A stretch of 64,000 bases of DNA from the NCBI GenBank assembly GCA_037190845.1, contig JBBCJI010000021.1, forward strand, positions 62,001 through 126,000, read 5' to 3'. Shown here one piece after another: positions 16,780 through 24,502 of this stretch. Positions within the stretch are counted from its first letter, which is position 1. The number at the start of each line of letters is the position of its first letter. Under the pieces are notes generated by a model. That model did no database searches and was not told the origin of the DNA. It saw only the letters and a list, made by a program, of their open reading frames with translations. Source of the stretch: JBEBVQ01 sp037190845. GTDB lineage: Bacteria; Bacteroidota; Bacteroidia; Chitinophagales; Chitinophagaceae. The position numbers and the translations under genes are program-made.

Positions 16780-18921
16780 TCAGGCATTTACTTTTCCTTT
16801 TGCTTTTGCCACCACTTCTTCTTCAATATTACGCGGCGCAGGAGAGTAATGGCTGAATTCCATTACAGACGTTGCACGGCCGGAAGAAAGCGAACGAAGC
16901 TGCGTTACATAACCAAACATTTCGCTCAGCGGCACTTTCGCACGGATCACCTGGAGGTTGTTACGGCTGTCCATACCTTCAAGCATTGCACGGCGGCGGT
17001 TCAGATCACCGGTTACGTCACCCATGTACTGATCAGGCGTCGTTACTTCTACCTTCATGATCGGCTCAAGCAGTGCGGGTTTGGATTTACGGCCAGCTTC
17101 CCGGAAACCGGATTTGGCACACAGTTCAAACGACATAGAGTCGGAATCCACTGCGTGGAAAGAACCGTCAAAAATGCGGACTTTCATGCTTTCAACAGGG
17201 AATCCGGCCAGAGCACCTGTATTCATGGACGACTCGAAGCCTTTTTGAATGGCAGGTATAAATTCACGGGGAATAGAACCACCGAAGATATCATTCACAA
17301 ACTGGAAATTACCTTTGCCTTCCTTGAGGAATTCCTCATCAGCAGGGCCGATCTCAAACTGGATATCAGCAAATTTACCACGGCCACCCGTTTGTTTCTT
17401 GTAAACTTCACGGTGTGTAACCGTAGATGTGAACGCCTCTTTATAAGCAACCTGTGGCGCGCCCTGGTTGATTTCCACCTTAAACTCGCGGCGCATACGA
17501 TCAACGATGATCTCAAGATGCAGCTCGCCCATACCCTGAAGGATGGTTTGTAAGGTATCCTCATCTGTTTTCACGCGCAATGTGGGATCTTCTTCCACGA
17601 GTTTGGCAATCGCCATACCCATCTTATCAACGTCTGCCTGTGTCTTAGGCTCAATGGCAATCGCGATAACCGGCTCGGGAATGAACATGTTTTCCAGAAC
17701 GATGGGATGTTTTTCATCACACAGTGTATCACCGGTCTTGATGTCTTTAAATCCGACAGCAGCACCGATATCACCCGCTTCGATGAAATCTATCGGATTC
17801 TGCTTGTTGGCGTGCATCTGCATGATACGGCTGATACGTTCGTTCTTGCCGGAACGCACATTCAGGACATAAGAACCTGCATCCAGATGACCGGAATAAG
17901 CACGGAAGAACGCAAGACGGCCAACAAACGGATCGGTCATGATCTTAAAAGCAAGCGCAGCAAAGGGTTCTTTGGCATCCGGCTTACGCAGAATCTCTTC
18001 TCCGGTATCAGGGTCTGTACCTTTGATCGCTTCAATGTCTACCGGACTGGGCAGGTAGCGGATCACACAATCCAGCATTTTTTGTACCCCTTTATTCTTA
18101 TAGGAAGAACCGCAAAGCATGGGTATAATACTCAGATCAATCGTCGCTTTCCGGATTGCTTCGTGTATTTCATTTTCAGAAATGCTGTTAGGATCTTCAA
18201 AGAATTTCTCCATCAGCGTATCATCATATTCCGCTACGGCTTCCACCAGATGACCGCGCCATTCATTCGCCTCATCCAGCATATCAGCCGGAATTTCACT
18301 TTCGGTGTAAGTCATACCCTGTGTAGCATCATCCCATATGATCGCCTTCATGGTAATGAGATCCACAACTCCCTTGAAGTTGTCTTCAGCGCCGATCGGC
18401 AATTGGAGGGGTACGGATTTTGCACCAAGCATTTCACGCACCTGCTTTACCACGTTCAGGAAGTCGGCGCCGATACGATCCATTTTATTCACGAAGCCAA
18501 GACGGGGCACTTTATACCTGTTGGCCTGGCGCCATACAGTTTCAGACTGAGGCTCCACGCCGTCAACAGCAGAGAACAGCGCCACGAGACCATCCAGTAC
18601 ACGCATGGAGCGTTCTACTTCTACCGTGAAGTCCACGTGGCCCGGCGTATCAATGATATTGAACTTATATTTTTTGGATTCCGGAATCGGCTTACCCTGA
18701 ATTGTAGGAAAATTCCAGAAACAGGTAGTAGCCGCGGAAGTGATCGTGATACCACGCTCCTGCTCCTGCGCCATCCAGTCCATGGTAGCCGCACCTTCAT
18801 GCACTTCACCTATTTTATGATTGACGCCGGTGTAATATAGAATACGTTCCGTCGTAGTGGTTTTACCGGCATCAATATGTGCGGCGATACCAAAATTGCG
18901 CTGTAAGCGTAAGTCTGCCAT
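16780..18921 (-). CDS. fusA: Elongation factor G
   Basis: 713 residues, normal EF-G length. GTPase motifs: AHIDAGKTTTTERI (G1), RGITITSA (G2), DTPGHVDF (G3), NKMDRIGADF (G4) and GSSYKNKG (G5). Domains II-V follow, with GMGELHLEI and FGYVTQLRSLSSGRA typical of domains III and V. Role: ribosome translocation and, with RRF, recycling. The sequence looks like a canonical housekeeping EF-G. It is isolated here from rpsL, rpsG and rpsJ, with which fusA is grouped in many bacteria. A -7 promoter element lies at 18959-18966 and a tRNA-Gln gene runs divergently. Confidence 0.97.
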   Translation of the reverse strand: MADLRLQRNFGIAAHIDAGKTTTTERILYYTGVNHKIGEVHEGAATMDWMAQEQERGITITSAATTCFWNFPTIQGKPIPESKKYKFNIIDTPGHVDFTVEVERSMRVLDGLVALFSAVDGVEPQSETVWRQANRYKVPRLGFVNKMDRIGADFLNVVKQVREMLGAKSVPLQLPIGAEDNFKGVVDLITMKAIIWDDATQGMTYTESEIPADMLDEANEWRGHLVEAVAEYDDTLMEKFFEDPNSISENEIHEAIRKATIDLSIIPMLCGSSYKNKGVQKMLDCVIRYLPSPVDIEAIKGTDPDTGEEILRKPDAKEPFAALAFKIMTDPFVGRLAFFRAYSGHLDAGSYVLNVRSGKNERISRIMQMHANKQNPIDFIEAGDIGAAVGFKDIKTGDTLCDEKHPIVLENMFIPEPVIAIAIEPKTQADVDKMGMAIAKLVEEDPTLRVKTDEDTLQTILQGMGELHLEIIVDRMRREFKVEINQGAPQVAYKEAFTSTVTHREVYKKQTGGRGKFADIQFEIGPADEEFLKEGKGNFQFVNDIFGGSIPREFIPAIQKGFESSMNTGALAGFPVESMKVRIFDGSFHAVDSDSMSFELCAKSGFREAGRKSKPALLEPIMKVEVTTPDQYMGDVTGDLNRRRAMLEGMDSRNNLQVIRAKVPLSEMFGYVTQLRSLSSGRATSVMEFSHYSPAPRNIEEEVVAKAKGKVNA

Positions 18922-18958
18922 TTGTGTAATTTAAAAAATTATGTTTTTATACGGTGCG

Positions 18959-18966
18959 CAAAGGTA
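18959..18966 (-). promoter_or_regulatory. Predicted fusA promoter (-7 element TACCTTTG)
   Basis: On the minus strand TACCTTTGCGCACC, a perfect TAnnTTTG match, 37 nt upstream of the fusA ATG. The expected -33 TTTG is not obvious. Confidence 0.6.
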
Positions 18967-19078
18967 GGAAAATTAGTATTACAGTGTACCGGGGCGGGAA
19001 ATGTTTATTGAAATTTCAATGTCTGCATAGTCTACCCGATTTTTCTTTAATTGAGTAAATAATTTATCCGAAAAAAAT

Positions 19079-19108
19079 TTTGCTTTTAAATACACCTGCT
19101 TAACTTTG
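19079..19108 (+). promoter_or_regulatory. tRNA-Gln promoter
   Basis: TTTG (19079-19082), an 18-nt spacer, then TAACTTTG (19101-19108): a near-ideal Bacteroidota promoter. The -7 box ends 21 nt before the mature tRNA 5' end. Confidence 0.85.
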
Positions 19109-19129
19109 CAGCCCGAATCTGAACAGGAT

Positions 19130-19203
19130 AGTTCCATGGTGTAATGGTAGCACAACTGATTTTGGTTCAGTTAGTCTTGGTTCGAATCCAGGTGGAACTA
19201 CCA
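19130..19203 (+). tRNA. tRNA-Gln (anticodon TTG)
   Basis: A cloverleaf can be drawn by eye. Acceptor stem AGTTCCA (19130-19136) pairs with TGGAACT (19193-19199). The D arm contains TAATGGTAG; the anticodon stem ACTGA/TCAGT encloses the loop TTTTGGT with anticodon TTG (reads CAA/CAG). The T arm shows GGTTCGAATCC. Discriminator A19200 is followed by CCA at 19201-19203, apparently genome-encoded. It stands alone, with its own promoter and terminator. Confidence 0.93.
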
Positions 19204-19247
19204 AAAGCGACACATATTATTGACAGTCAATAAGGTGTCGCTTTTTT
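19203..19247 (+). terminator. Intrinsic terminator of tRNA-Gln
   Basis: A stem of about 11 bp (AAAAGCGACAC with GTGTCGCTTTT), loop of about 21 nt, then a T tract at 19242-19247. It follows the tRNA directly. Confidence 0.88.
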
Positions 19248-19621
19248 CATTTTACATGGCATATAAAACACAGGTTTTCAATATTGCCATGTGTTAAATC
19301 ATTACCCGGATATACATATCCGGCATACATTTTGATAGTATATATGCTAATGTTAAGTTGGCTTAACTTCACAGCTAAATGACACGGACCGGACTACATA
19401 ACAATAAAGCAGCTCATCATGCAGACATATTCTTTATGTCCGGCATGTTGCATGTTATGACGTGTCCGGCCTACGCCTTCCACTGTTTTTGCTACAAGCT
19501 GTATTATGTCTCCAATTTCAAAGACTTTAATACAATAGCCCCGGCCTGCTGATATAACTGTTAAGAGACCGGGGAGTTAACTACAGTTGTACTCATTTTC
19601 TCAACACAAATTTATAGTATC
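19248..19621. other. 374-bp gap upstream of the glutamate synthase-like gene
   Basis: No open frame or RNA gene recognised. Two small palindromes are visible: CCGGATAT-AC-ATATCCGG (19306-19323) and GTTAAG-TTGG-CTTAAC (19352-19367). Either could be an operator for the downstream glutamate synthase-like/Rnk operon; this is inference from position only. Confidence 0.4.
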
Positions 19622-21196
19622 ATGTCACGGAATCTTCCAGAGGTTTCGGCAAGAGTTATTATCCTTTCCGGGGTATTACTTTTCAATATAGCAGCATGCA
19701 CTGCCGCAGTTATCACAGGGTTTACAGGGCTTTGGATAGCGGCATGCCTTATGGCCGTAACCGGCATACTTGCCTTTTATCATGCCTTTCAGAAACGTCA
19801 CACCATTCTACGCAATTACCCGCTGGTCGGGTATTTCCGCTATTTGCTTGAATCCATCCGGCCCGAATTACGTCAGTATTTCTGGGAGTCCGACCTGGAT
19901 GGCCGGCCATTCAACCGCCGCCAGCGGTCTGTTGTATACCAGCGGGCCAAGAATGAGCGTCAGACGGTTGCTTTCGGTATGCAGGCTGATCCTGAAAGTC
20001 CGGGATATGAATGGGTGGCCCATTCCATATTTCCGGCAGACATCAAAGAGAAAGATTTACGCATTACGATCGGCAACGACCAGTGCCGGCAACCGTATAG
20101 CGCCAGCATACTGAATATCGGGGCCATGAGCTACGGCGCATTGAGCAAAACGGCTATCAGTTCCCTCAACGAAGGGGCCGCAATGGGTGGATTTGCACAT
20201 AATACCGGCGAAGGGGGTATCAGTGAATATCACCTGCGCGGCGGCGACCTGATCTGGCAGATCGGCACAGGCTATTTCGGCTGCCGGGATGCAGAGGGAA
20301 ATTTCCACCCGGATCTGTTTCGTGAAAATGCCCTGCGCCCGGCTGTCAAAATGATTGAGCTAAAGATATCCCAGGGTGCAAAACCCGGCCATGGAGGCAT
20401 CCTGCCTGCCGGAAAAAACACACCTGAAATTGCGGCCATACGGCATATCCGGCCTCATACAACGGTAAAATCGCCGGCAGCGCATACTGCATTCAGCAAC
20501 CCGGCGGAAATGATCCGGTTCATTGGTTTTATACGGGAACTCGCCGAAGGCAAACCCACAGGCTTCAAAATATGCATCGGCGACAAGCAGGAATTTATAG
20601 ACATCTGTCTGGCAATGACGATAACCGGCATCGTGCCCGACTTCATTACAATAGACGGGGCCGAAGGTGGTACCGGCGCTGCTCCGCTTGAGTTTACCGA
20701 TTCTATCGGCATGCCGCTGTATGACGCGCTGGCCTTTGCAACAGGTACGCTTCGTTCATATGGCCTGGATAGCCGGGTACGGCTTATTGCCGCCGGCAGG
20801 ATCATTACCGGTTTCGACATCATGAAGACATTAGCCCTTGGCGCAAGCGCCTGCTACAGTGCACGGGGTATGATGTTTTCGATGGGTTGCATACAGGCGC
20901 TGAAGTGCGACAGCGGGAAATGCCCCGTTGGCATTGCTACCCAGGATCCTAAATTATACAAGGGTGTTGATGTAACAGACAAGCGGGTACGCGTCGCAGG
21001 GTTTCACAAAAACACAATAGCAGCAACCGTAGAAATGATGGAAGCCTGCGGATTCAGAAAGACAGAAGACATCAGGCCTTCCCGGTTTTACCGGAAAATT
21101 GACCCGCTGCATACCAGAAGTTTTGAAGAAATATATTTCCGCAATACGGATGACCTGCTCCTGAATAACAGGATTGCAGCCAACATGTTAAACTAA
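19622..21196 (+). CDS. FMN-binding glutamate synthase-like protein (GltB central domain homologue)
   Basis: 524 residues. Two hydrophobic helices at the N-terminus (residues 9-55) suggest membrane anchoring. The rest is a TIM-barrel FMN domain: SILNIGAMSYGALSKTA, GAKPGHGGILPAGK (FMN loop), DGAEGGTGAAPLEF and ALGASACYSARGM. Three cysteines in GCIQALKCDSGKCPVGIAT match the [3Fe-4S] spacing C-x5-C-x4-C of glutamate synthase. It lacks the amidotransferase domain, so true glutamate synthase activity from glutamine is unlikely unaided. Physiological role of these stand-alone proteins is poorly known. Followed after 14 bp by an Rnk-like gene. Confidence 0.88.
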   Translation: MSRNLPEVSARVIILSGVLLFNIAACTAAVITGFTGLWIAACLMAVTGILAFYHAFQKRHTILRNYPLVGYFRYLLESIRPELRQYFWESDLDGRPFNRRQRSVVYQRAKNERQTVAFGMQADPESPGYEWVAHSIFPADIKEKDLRITIGNDQCRQPYSASILNIGAMSYGALSKTAISSLNEGAAMGGFAHNTGEGGISEYHLRGGDLIWQIGTGYFGCRDAEGNFHPDLFRENALRPAVKMIELKISQGAKPGHGGILPAGKNTPEIAAIRHIRPHTTVKSPAAHTAFSNPAEMIRFIGFIRELAEGKPTGFKICIGDKQEFIDICLAMTITGIVPDFITIDGAEGGTGAAPLEFTDSIGMPLYDALAFATGTLRSYGLDSRVRLIAAGRIITGFDIMKTLALGASACYSARGMMFSMGCIQALKCDSGKCPVGIATQDPKLYKGVDVTDKRVRVAGFHKNTIAATVEMMEACGFRKTEDIRPSRFYRKIDPLHTRSFEEIYFRNTDDLLLNNRIAANMLN

Positions 21197-21210
21197 ATAA
21201 AACATATTTT

Positions 21211-21591
21211 ATGAATCAGGAACGCAACCGGGTAATATTTACCCAGGAAGACTACAATTTGCTAAAAACGTATGTAAACCGCCTGCCCGATAACCAAAGC
21301 GACATGTCACTGGCATATGAGCTCAACCGGGGCGTTGTGGTAACCAAAGACGAATTCCCCCCGGATACAATCCGGTTAAACTCTACGGTATCGGTATTAG
21401 ACATTGATAAACAAAAAACCCTGGAGTACAAGATCGTAGTGCCGGAAAAAGCGGACATACGCCAGGGCAAAATCTCCATTCTGGCCCCGTTAGGCACTGC
21501 CCTGATCGGATTCAGAAAAGGACAGGAGGTGAAATGGAGCATGCCGGCCGGTACAAAAAACTTCAGGATACTGGATGTAATAAACACATAA
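21211..21591 (+). CDS. GreA/GreB-family factor, Rnk-like
   Basis: 126 residues. The C-terminal half (residues 50-126) shows the GreA/B FKBP-like fold pattern: VSVLDIDKQKTLEYKIV, ISILAPLGTALIGFRKGQEVKW, FRILDVI. The N-terminus (FTQEDYNLLKTYV) is short, with no long antiparallel coiled coil as in GreA, hence closer to Rnk (regulator of nucleoside diphosphate kinase), which binds RNA polymerase. It sits 14 bp after the glutamate synthase-like gene, likely one operon, and is followed by a terminator at 21661-21693. Confidence 0.8.
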   Translation: MNQERNRVIFTQEDYNLLKTYVNRLPDNQSDMSLAYELNRGVVVTKDEFPPDTIRLNSTVSVLDIDKQKTLEYKIVVPEKADIRQGKISILAPLGTALIGFRKGQEVKWSMPAGTKNFRILDVINT

Positions 21592-21660
21592 AATTCCTCC
21601 TGCCGCTGTCTTCCGTACAGAAGTCCGGCCATGGTTGGATATGAATTTTATTGCTTCAAA

Positions 21661-21693
21661 AAAGGCTGCCCGATTATTATTGAGGCAGCCTTA
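21661..21693. terminator. Terminator between Rnk-like gene and NarL regulator
   Basis: AAGGCTGCC (21662-21670) pairs with GGCAGCCTT (21684-21692), loop 13 nt. On the plus strand it is followed by ATATTTTCC, on the minus by TTTTTGAAGC. It separates convergent genes and can serve both. Confidence 0.8.
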
Positions 21694-21703
21694 TATTTTC
21701 CTG

Positions 21704-22348
21704 TTATTGTATCAGCCCCATTTCTATAGCTGTCTTTACCAGGCTTGCGGTATTATTGACATCTAATTTCTGCATCAGGGCAAAACGGTATTTCTCTACG
21801 GTCCGCAGGCTTAAATACAACCGCTCTGCTATTTCATGGCTGGTCAGCCCCTCTGTGATCAGCAACACAATTTCCTGCTCCCGCCGCGTGAGGATCGGTG
21901 CTTTTTGCCCGGGCTTGCGAAAGTGGAGCAGATTTTGCACCATCTGCTCCTTCAACGCCGGCTCTATATACTCATTCCCTTTATACACTTCTTCTATCGC
22001 CTGGATCAATGTATCTATATCCGTATTTTTCAGCAGGTATCCTTTACACCCTCTTTTAAGCATCTTACGGATATGAATGGGGGCATCAAGACTGGTAATC
22101 ACCAATATTTTCACATCCGGCCATGTATCCCGGATGATCGTTGCCAGCTCCTCTCCGTGCGTATCACGCAATTGCAGATCCAGCAGCAAGACATCCGGCT
22201 GCTGCAGCTTTAACCCCTCCAGCAGTTCGGCGCCTGTAAGATAAGTACCGGCAATCCTGATATGCTCACAATCCAGCAGCATATTACGTAGTCCGGTAAT
22301 CGCAAGCGGATGGTCGTCAACTATAACTACGGATATAAGCGCTTTCAT
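21704..22348 (-). CDS. NarL/LuxR-family response regulator (locus 1)
   Basis: 214 residues. The receiver domain shows VVIVDDHPLAITGL, the phospho-acceptor Asp57 (LLLDLQL), VITSLDAP and LLKNTD (Lys). The C-terminal LuxR HTH has LTRREQEIVLLI and LRTVEKYRFALMQKL. Its start overlaps the end of the TPR kinase gene by 32 nt, implying translational coupling. The pair is divergent from the SBBP surface-protein genes at 24503-29701, which it may control. It is a paralogue of the regulators at 40327 and 54519. Confidence 0.92.
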   Translation of the reverse strand: MKALISVVIVDDHPLAITGLRNMLLDCEHIRIAGTYLTGAELLEGLKLQQPDVLLLDLQLRDTHGEELATIIRDTWPDVKILVITSLDAPIHIRKMLKRGCKGYLLKNTDIDTLIQAIEEVYKGNEYIEPALKEQMVQNLLHFRKPGQKAPILTRREQEIVLLITEGLTSHEIAERLYLSLRTVEKYRFALMQKLDVNNTASLVKTAIEMGLIQ

Positions 22349-24299
22349 TTCCTTTTTTTAATTGAGTAATATCAAGTTCAACATAAATAGTAGTACCTGC
22401 GTCTTTACTGGACAGGATTGTCATGACACCATTCAGCAATTCAATACGGGAGCGTATATTTTTCAACCCTGAACCGGAATTTACCTTCTCGGTATCCAGT
22501 CCTATCCCGTCATCTTCAACCGTAATACCAAACAAGGTATTATCGCAGTCCAGTTGCACAACAATATAATTAGCCCGGGCATATTTAAGCGCATTATGTA
22601 CCAGTTCCTGAATGATACGGTAAAGCATCAGCTCGTAATCCGGATGAATATCCGGAACATCGCCGTATTGCTGGAAAGTGATCTCCACACCGGAGCTTTT
22701 CCGGAGGGAAGAACAAAAATAAGCTACGGCCCCATAAAGCCCTTCTTCCAGTAACGTATCAGGCATCAGATTGTGGGCAGAACGCCGCAATTCCCTGGTG
22801 GCATTATCCAATTGTGTTACAACGCCATTCAGCTCTTCACTGTGAAGATTCGCCCCCATCCTCCTGAGCACACTGCCCAAATGCATTTTAACAGAAGAAA
22901 ACTGAACCATAATACCATCATGCAACTCCCGCGCAATACGTATACGTTCCTGCTCTTCTCCTTCCATAGCCGCTTTTAGCCGGACAATCTCCCGTTCCTG
23001 CGCTCCCATCTTCTGCTTCCGGCGAACATCCCGGTAAAATAAAAGAAATATCCCGGATAACAATCCGGCGACACATACAATGCCCGCGATCAGGAAGTTC
23101 TTTTGTCTTACTTCCATATTCCTGGCCTGCAATTCCTTTTCCTTCTCTTCGGTGCGGTACCAGACCTCCATGCTGCTTATATCCCTGGATATTTTACCGT
23201 TGAGGATACTGTCATTAAGCCGGACATATTCTTTCTGGTATTTTAATGCATTATGATAATCCCCTTTCTCCTCATACATTTTAGCCAGATAGTTGTAAAT
23301 GGCAACCTCATGAACCATATTGCTATGATTGCGGGCAACCTCAAGTGCCCCATGCAAAAAATAGCCGGCGCTGTCATAATTTTTCAGATGTGCATAAGTT
23401 TCTCCTGTCATCATCCGCTGCAGATTGGCCTGAACAATGTCGTGACGTGTTCCTTCCATCAATTTTCCCGCCTGCAGTACATGCATCAGGGCATTTTCAG
23501 GCATCCCCCTCTTTAAATAGTTATAGCAATACCTCATGTGCGCATTGTATTGCAAACTGATATCCCGGCTCTGCAAACCCAATTCCAGAGATAACTGAGC
23601 TGCTTCATCTGCGTTTTTATACAACTCCATATTCGTATAAACTACGGATTTATTCTGCAAGGCAATACCCATGGACGCTGTATCGCCAATTTCCTTTGCC
23701 TTATCGTATGCCTTATCGAAATAATTCAATTGCTGTGATTCACTGGGCATAACAGAAGCGAGGTTATTATATGCAGTTGGGATTTTCATGGTGGACAAAG
23801 GATATTTCTCAATCATTTCGACTGATTTGAGCAGATTTTTCGTGGCCATGTCAAAGCTTCCCAATGCGAAATATGACATACCAATAGTATTGTATATATC
23901 TGCGATGTATGATGTTTCGTTATGCTGCCGGCAAAAGTCAAGCGCATATAAAGCAGTCTGAATAGCCGGGAAGTACATACCGGAACGCCGTTCGATATTC
24001 GCCAGATGTGCATATGCCCACCCTGTCTCTCGTGTAAGATTGACTGTAATGCACTTATCTATAATGTACTCCAGTAGCTTTTTTGATGAATCACTATAAT
24101 TGGCAAGCAGCTTTCTATAGTCTTTGACGACATTTTTTACGTCTATACTGTCCTGTAGCACGATATGCTGTGGCCAGGGAGCAGTCCTCTGCAGATCAGG
24201 AGTAATGATCTGTGCATATGTCGTATTTAGAAAAGCCAGCATAAACAGGCACAAACAGCGCAAAGACCTTATACACACTAAATCATTTATCCGGCTCAT
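22317..24299 (-). CDS. TPR-containing sensor histidine kinase, HisKA_3 type (locus 1)
   Basis: 660 residues. A signal peptide (residues 1-30, ending TTYAQ) precedes a periplasmic region of TPR-like helices (about 90-370; for example YNTIGMSYFALGSFDMATKNL). One membrane helix follows (401-422, FLIAGIVCVAGLLSGIFLLF), a coiled segment, then the HisKA_3 box EEQERIRIARELHDGI with His460. The HATPase part shows ELVHNALKYA, EDDGIGLD and GSGLKNIRSRI. This NarX/DesK-like layout with periplasmic TPRs is common in Bacteroidota. The 3' end overlaps its NarL partner by 32 nt. Signal unknown. Confidence 0.92.
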   Translation of the reverse strand: MSRINDLVCIRSLRCLCLFMLAFLNTTYAQIITPDLQRTAPWPQHIVLQDSIDVKNVVKDYRKLLANYSDSSKKLLEYIIDKCITVNLTRETGWAYAHLANIERRSGMYFPAIQTALYALDFCRQHNETSYIADIYNTIGMSYFALGSFDMATKNLLKSVEMIEKYPLSTMKIPTAYNNLASVMPSESQQLNYFDKAYDKAKEIGDTASMGIALQNKSVVYTNMELYKNADEAAQLSLELGLQSRDISLQYNAHMRYCYNYLKRGMPENALMHVLQAGKLMEGTRHDIVQANLQRMMTGETYAHLKNYDSAGYFLHGALEVARNHSNMVHEVAIYNYLAKMYEEKGDYHNALKYQKEYVRLNDSILNGKISRDISSMEVWYRTEEKEKELQARNMEVRQKNFLIAGIVCVAGLLSGIFLLFYRDVRRKQKMGAQEREIVRLKAAMEGEEQERIRIARELHDGIMVQFSSVKMHLGSVLRRMGANLHSEELNGVVTQLDNATRELRRSAHNLMPDTLLEEGLYGAVAYFCSSLRKSSGVEITFQQYGDVPDIHPDYELMLYRIIQELVHNALKYARANYIVVQLDCDNTLFGITVEDDGIGLDTEKVNSGSGLKNIRSRIELLNGVMTILSSKDAGTTIYVELDITQLKKGNESAYIRSYS

Positions 24300-24502
24300 T
24301 TGGCAGACAGTTCATAGTAAAAATACAGAAAACACAGGAAACATAGCCCACGGAAGCAGTGGTGATTTTCAGTACACATCTGATGGTGTAGAAATACACC
24401 TTTTTAGACAGTATCGTAGTTCACTGTACCATGCCGGTTGGTTATTCCGATATTTTTGTCTGGTATCCGTTCTTAATTCTCAAACAGAAAAATTCCGTTA
24501 TT

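Noticed and set aside
17707..18840. 377-codon plus-strand open frame opposite fusA
   Set aside because: It lies wholly antisense to the strongly conserved EF-G gene and its translation (His/Arg/Phe-rich) shows no domain; it is a codon-bias shadow.
22317..24299. Possible CRISPR or phage features across the window
   Set aside because: No regularly spaced identical direct repeats, integrase, capsid or transposase genes were found anywhere in the window; the only arrays are protein-coding repeats in surface-protein genes.
24410..24421. TTTTAGACAG near 24410 resembling the MITE end
   Set aside because: Only 10 bases match and no opposite end lies nearby; chance is a sufficient explanation.
24431..24502. 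Upstream in-frame extension of the first SBBP gene
   Set aside because: It would bury the signal peptide behind 24 residues; the ATG at 24503 gives a standard signal peptide.
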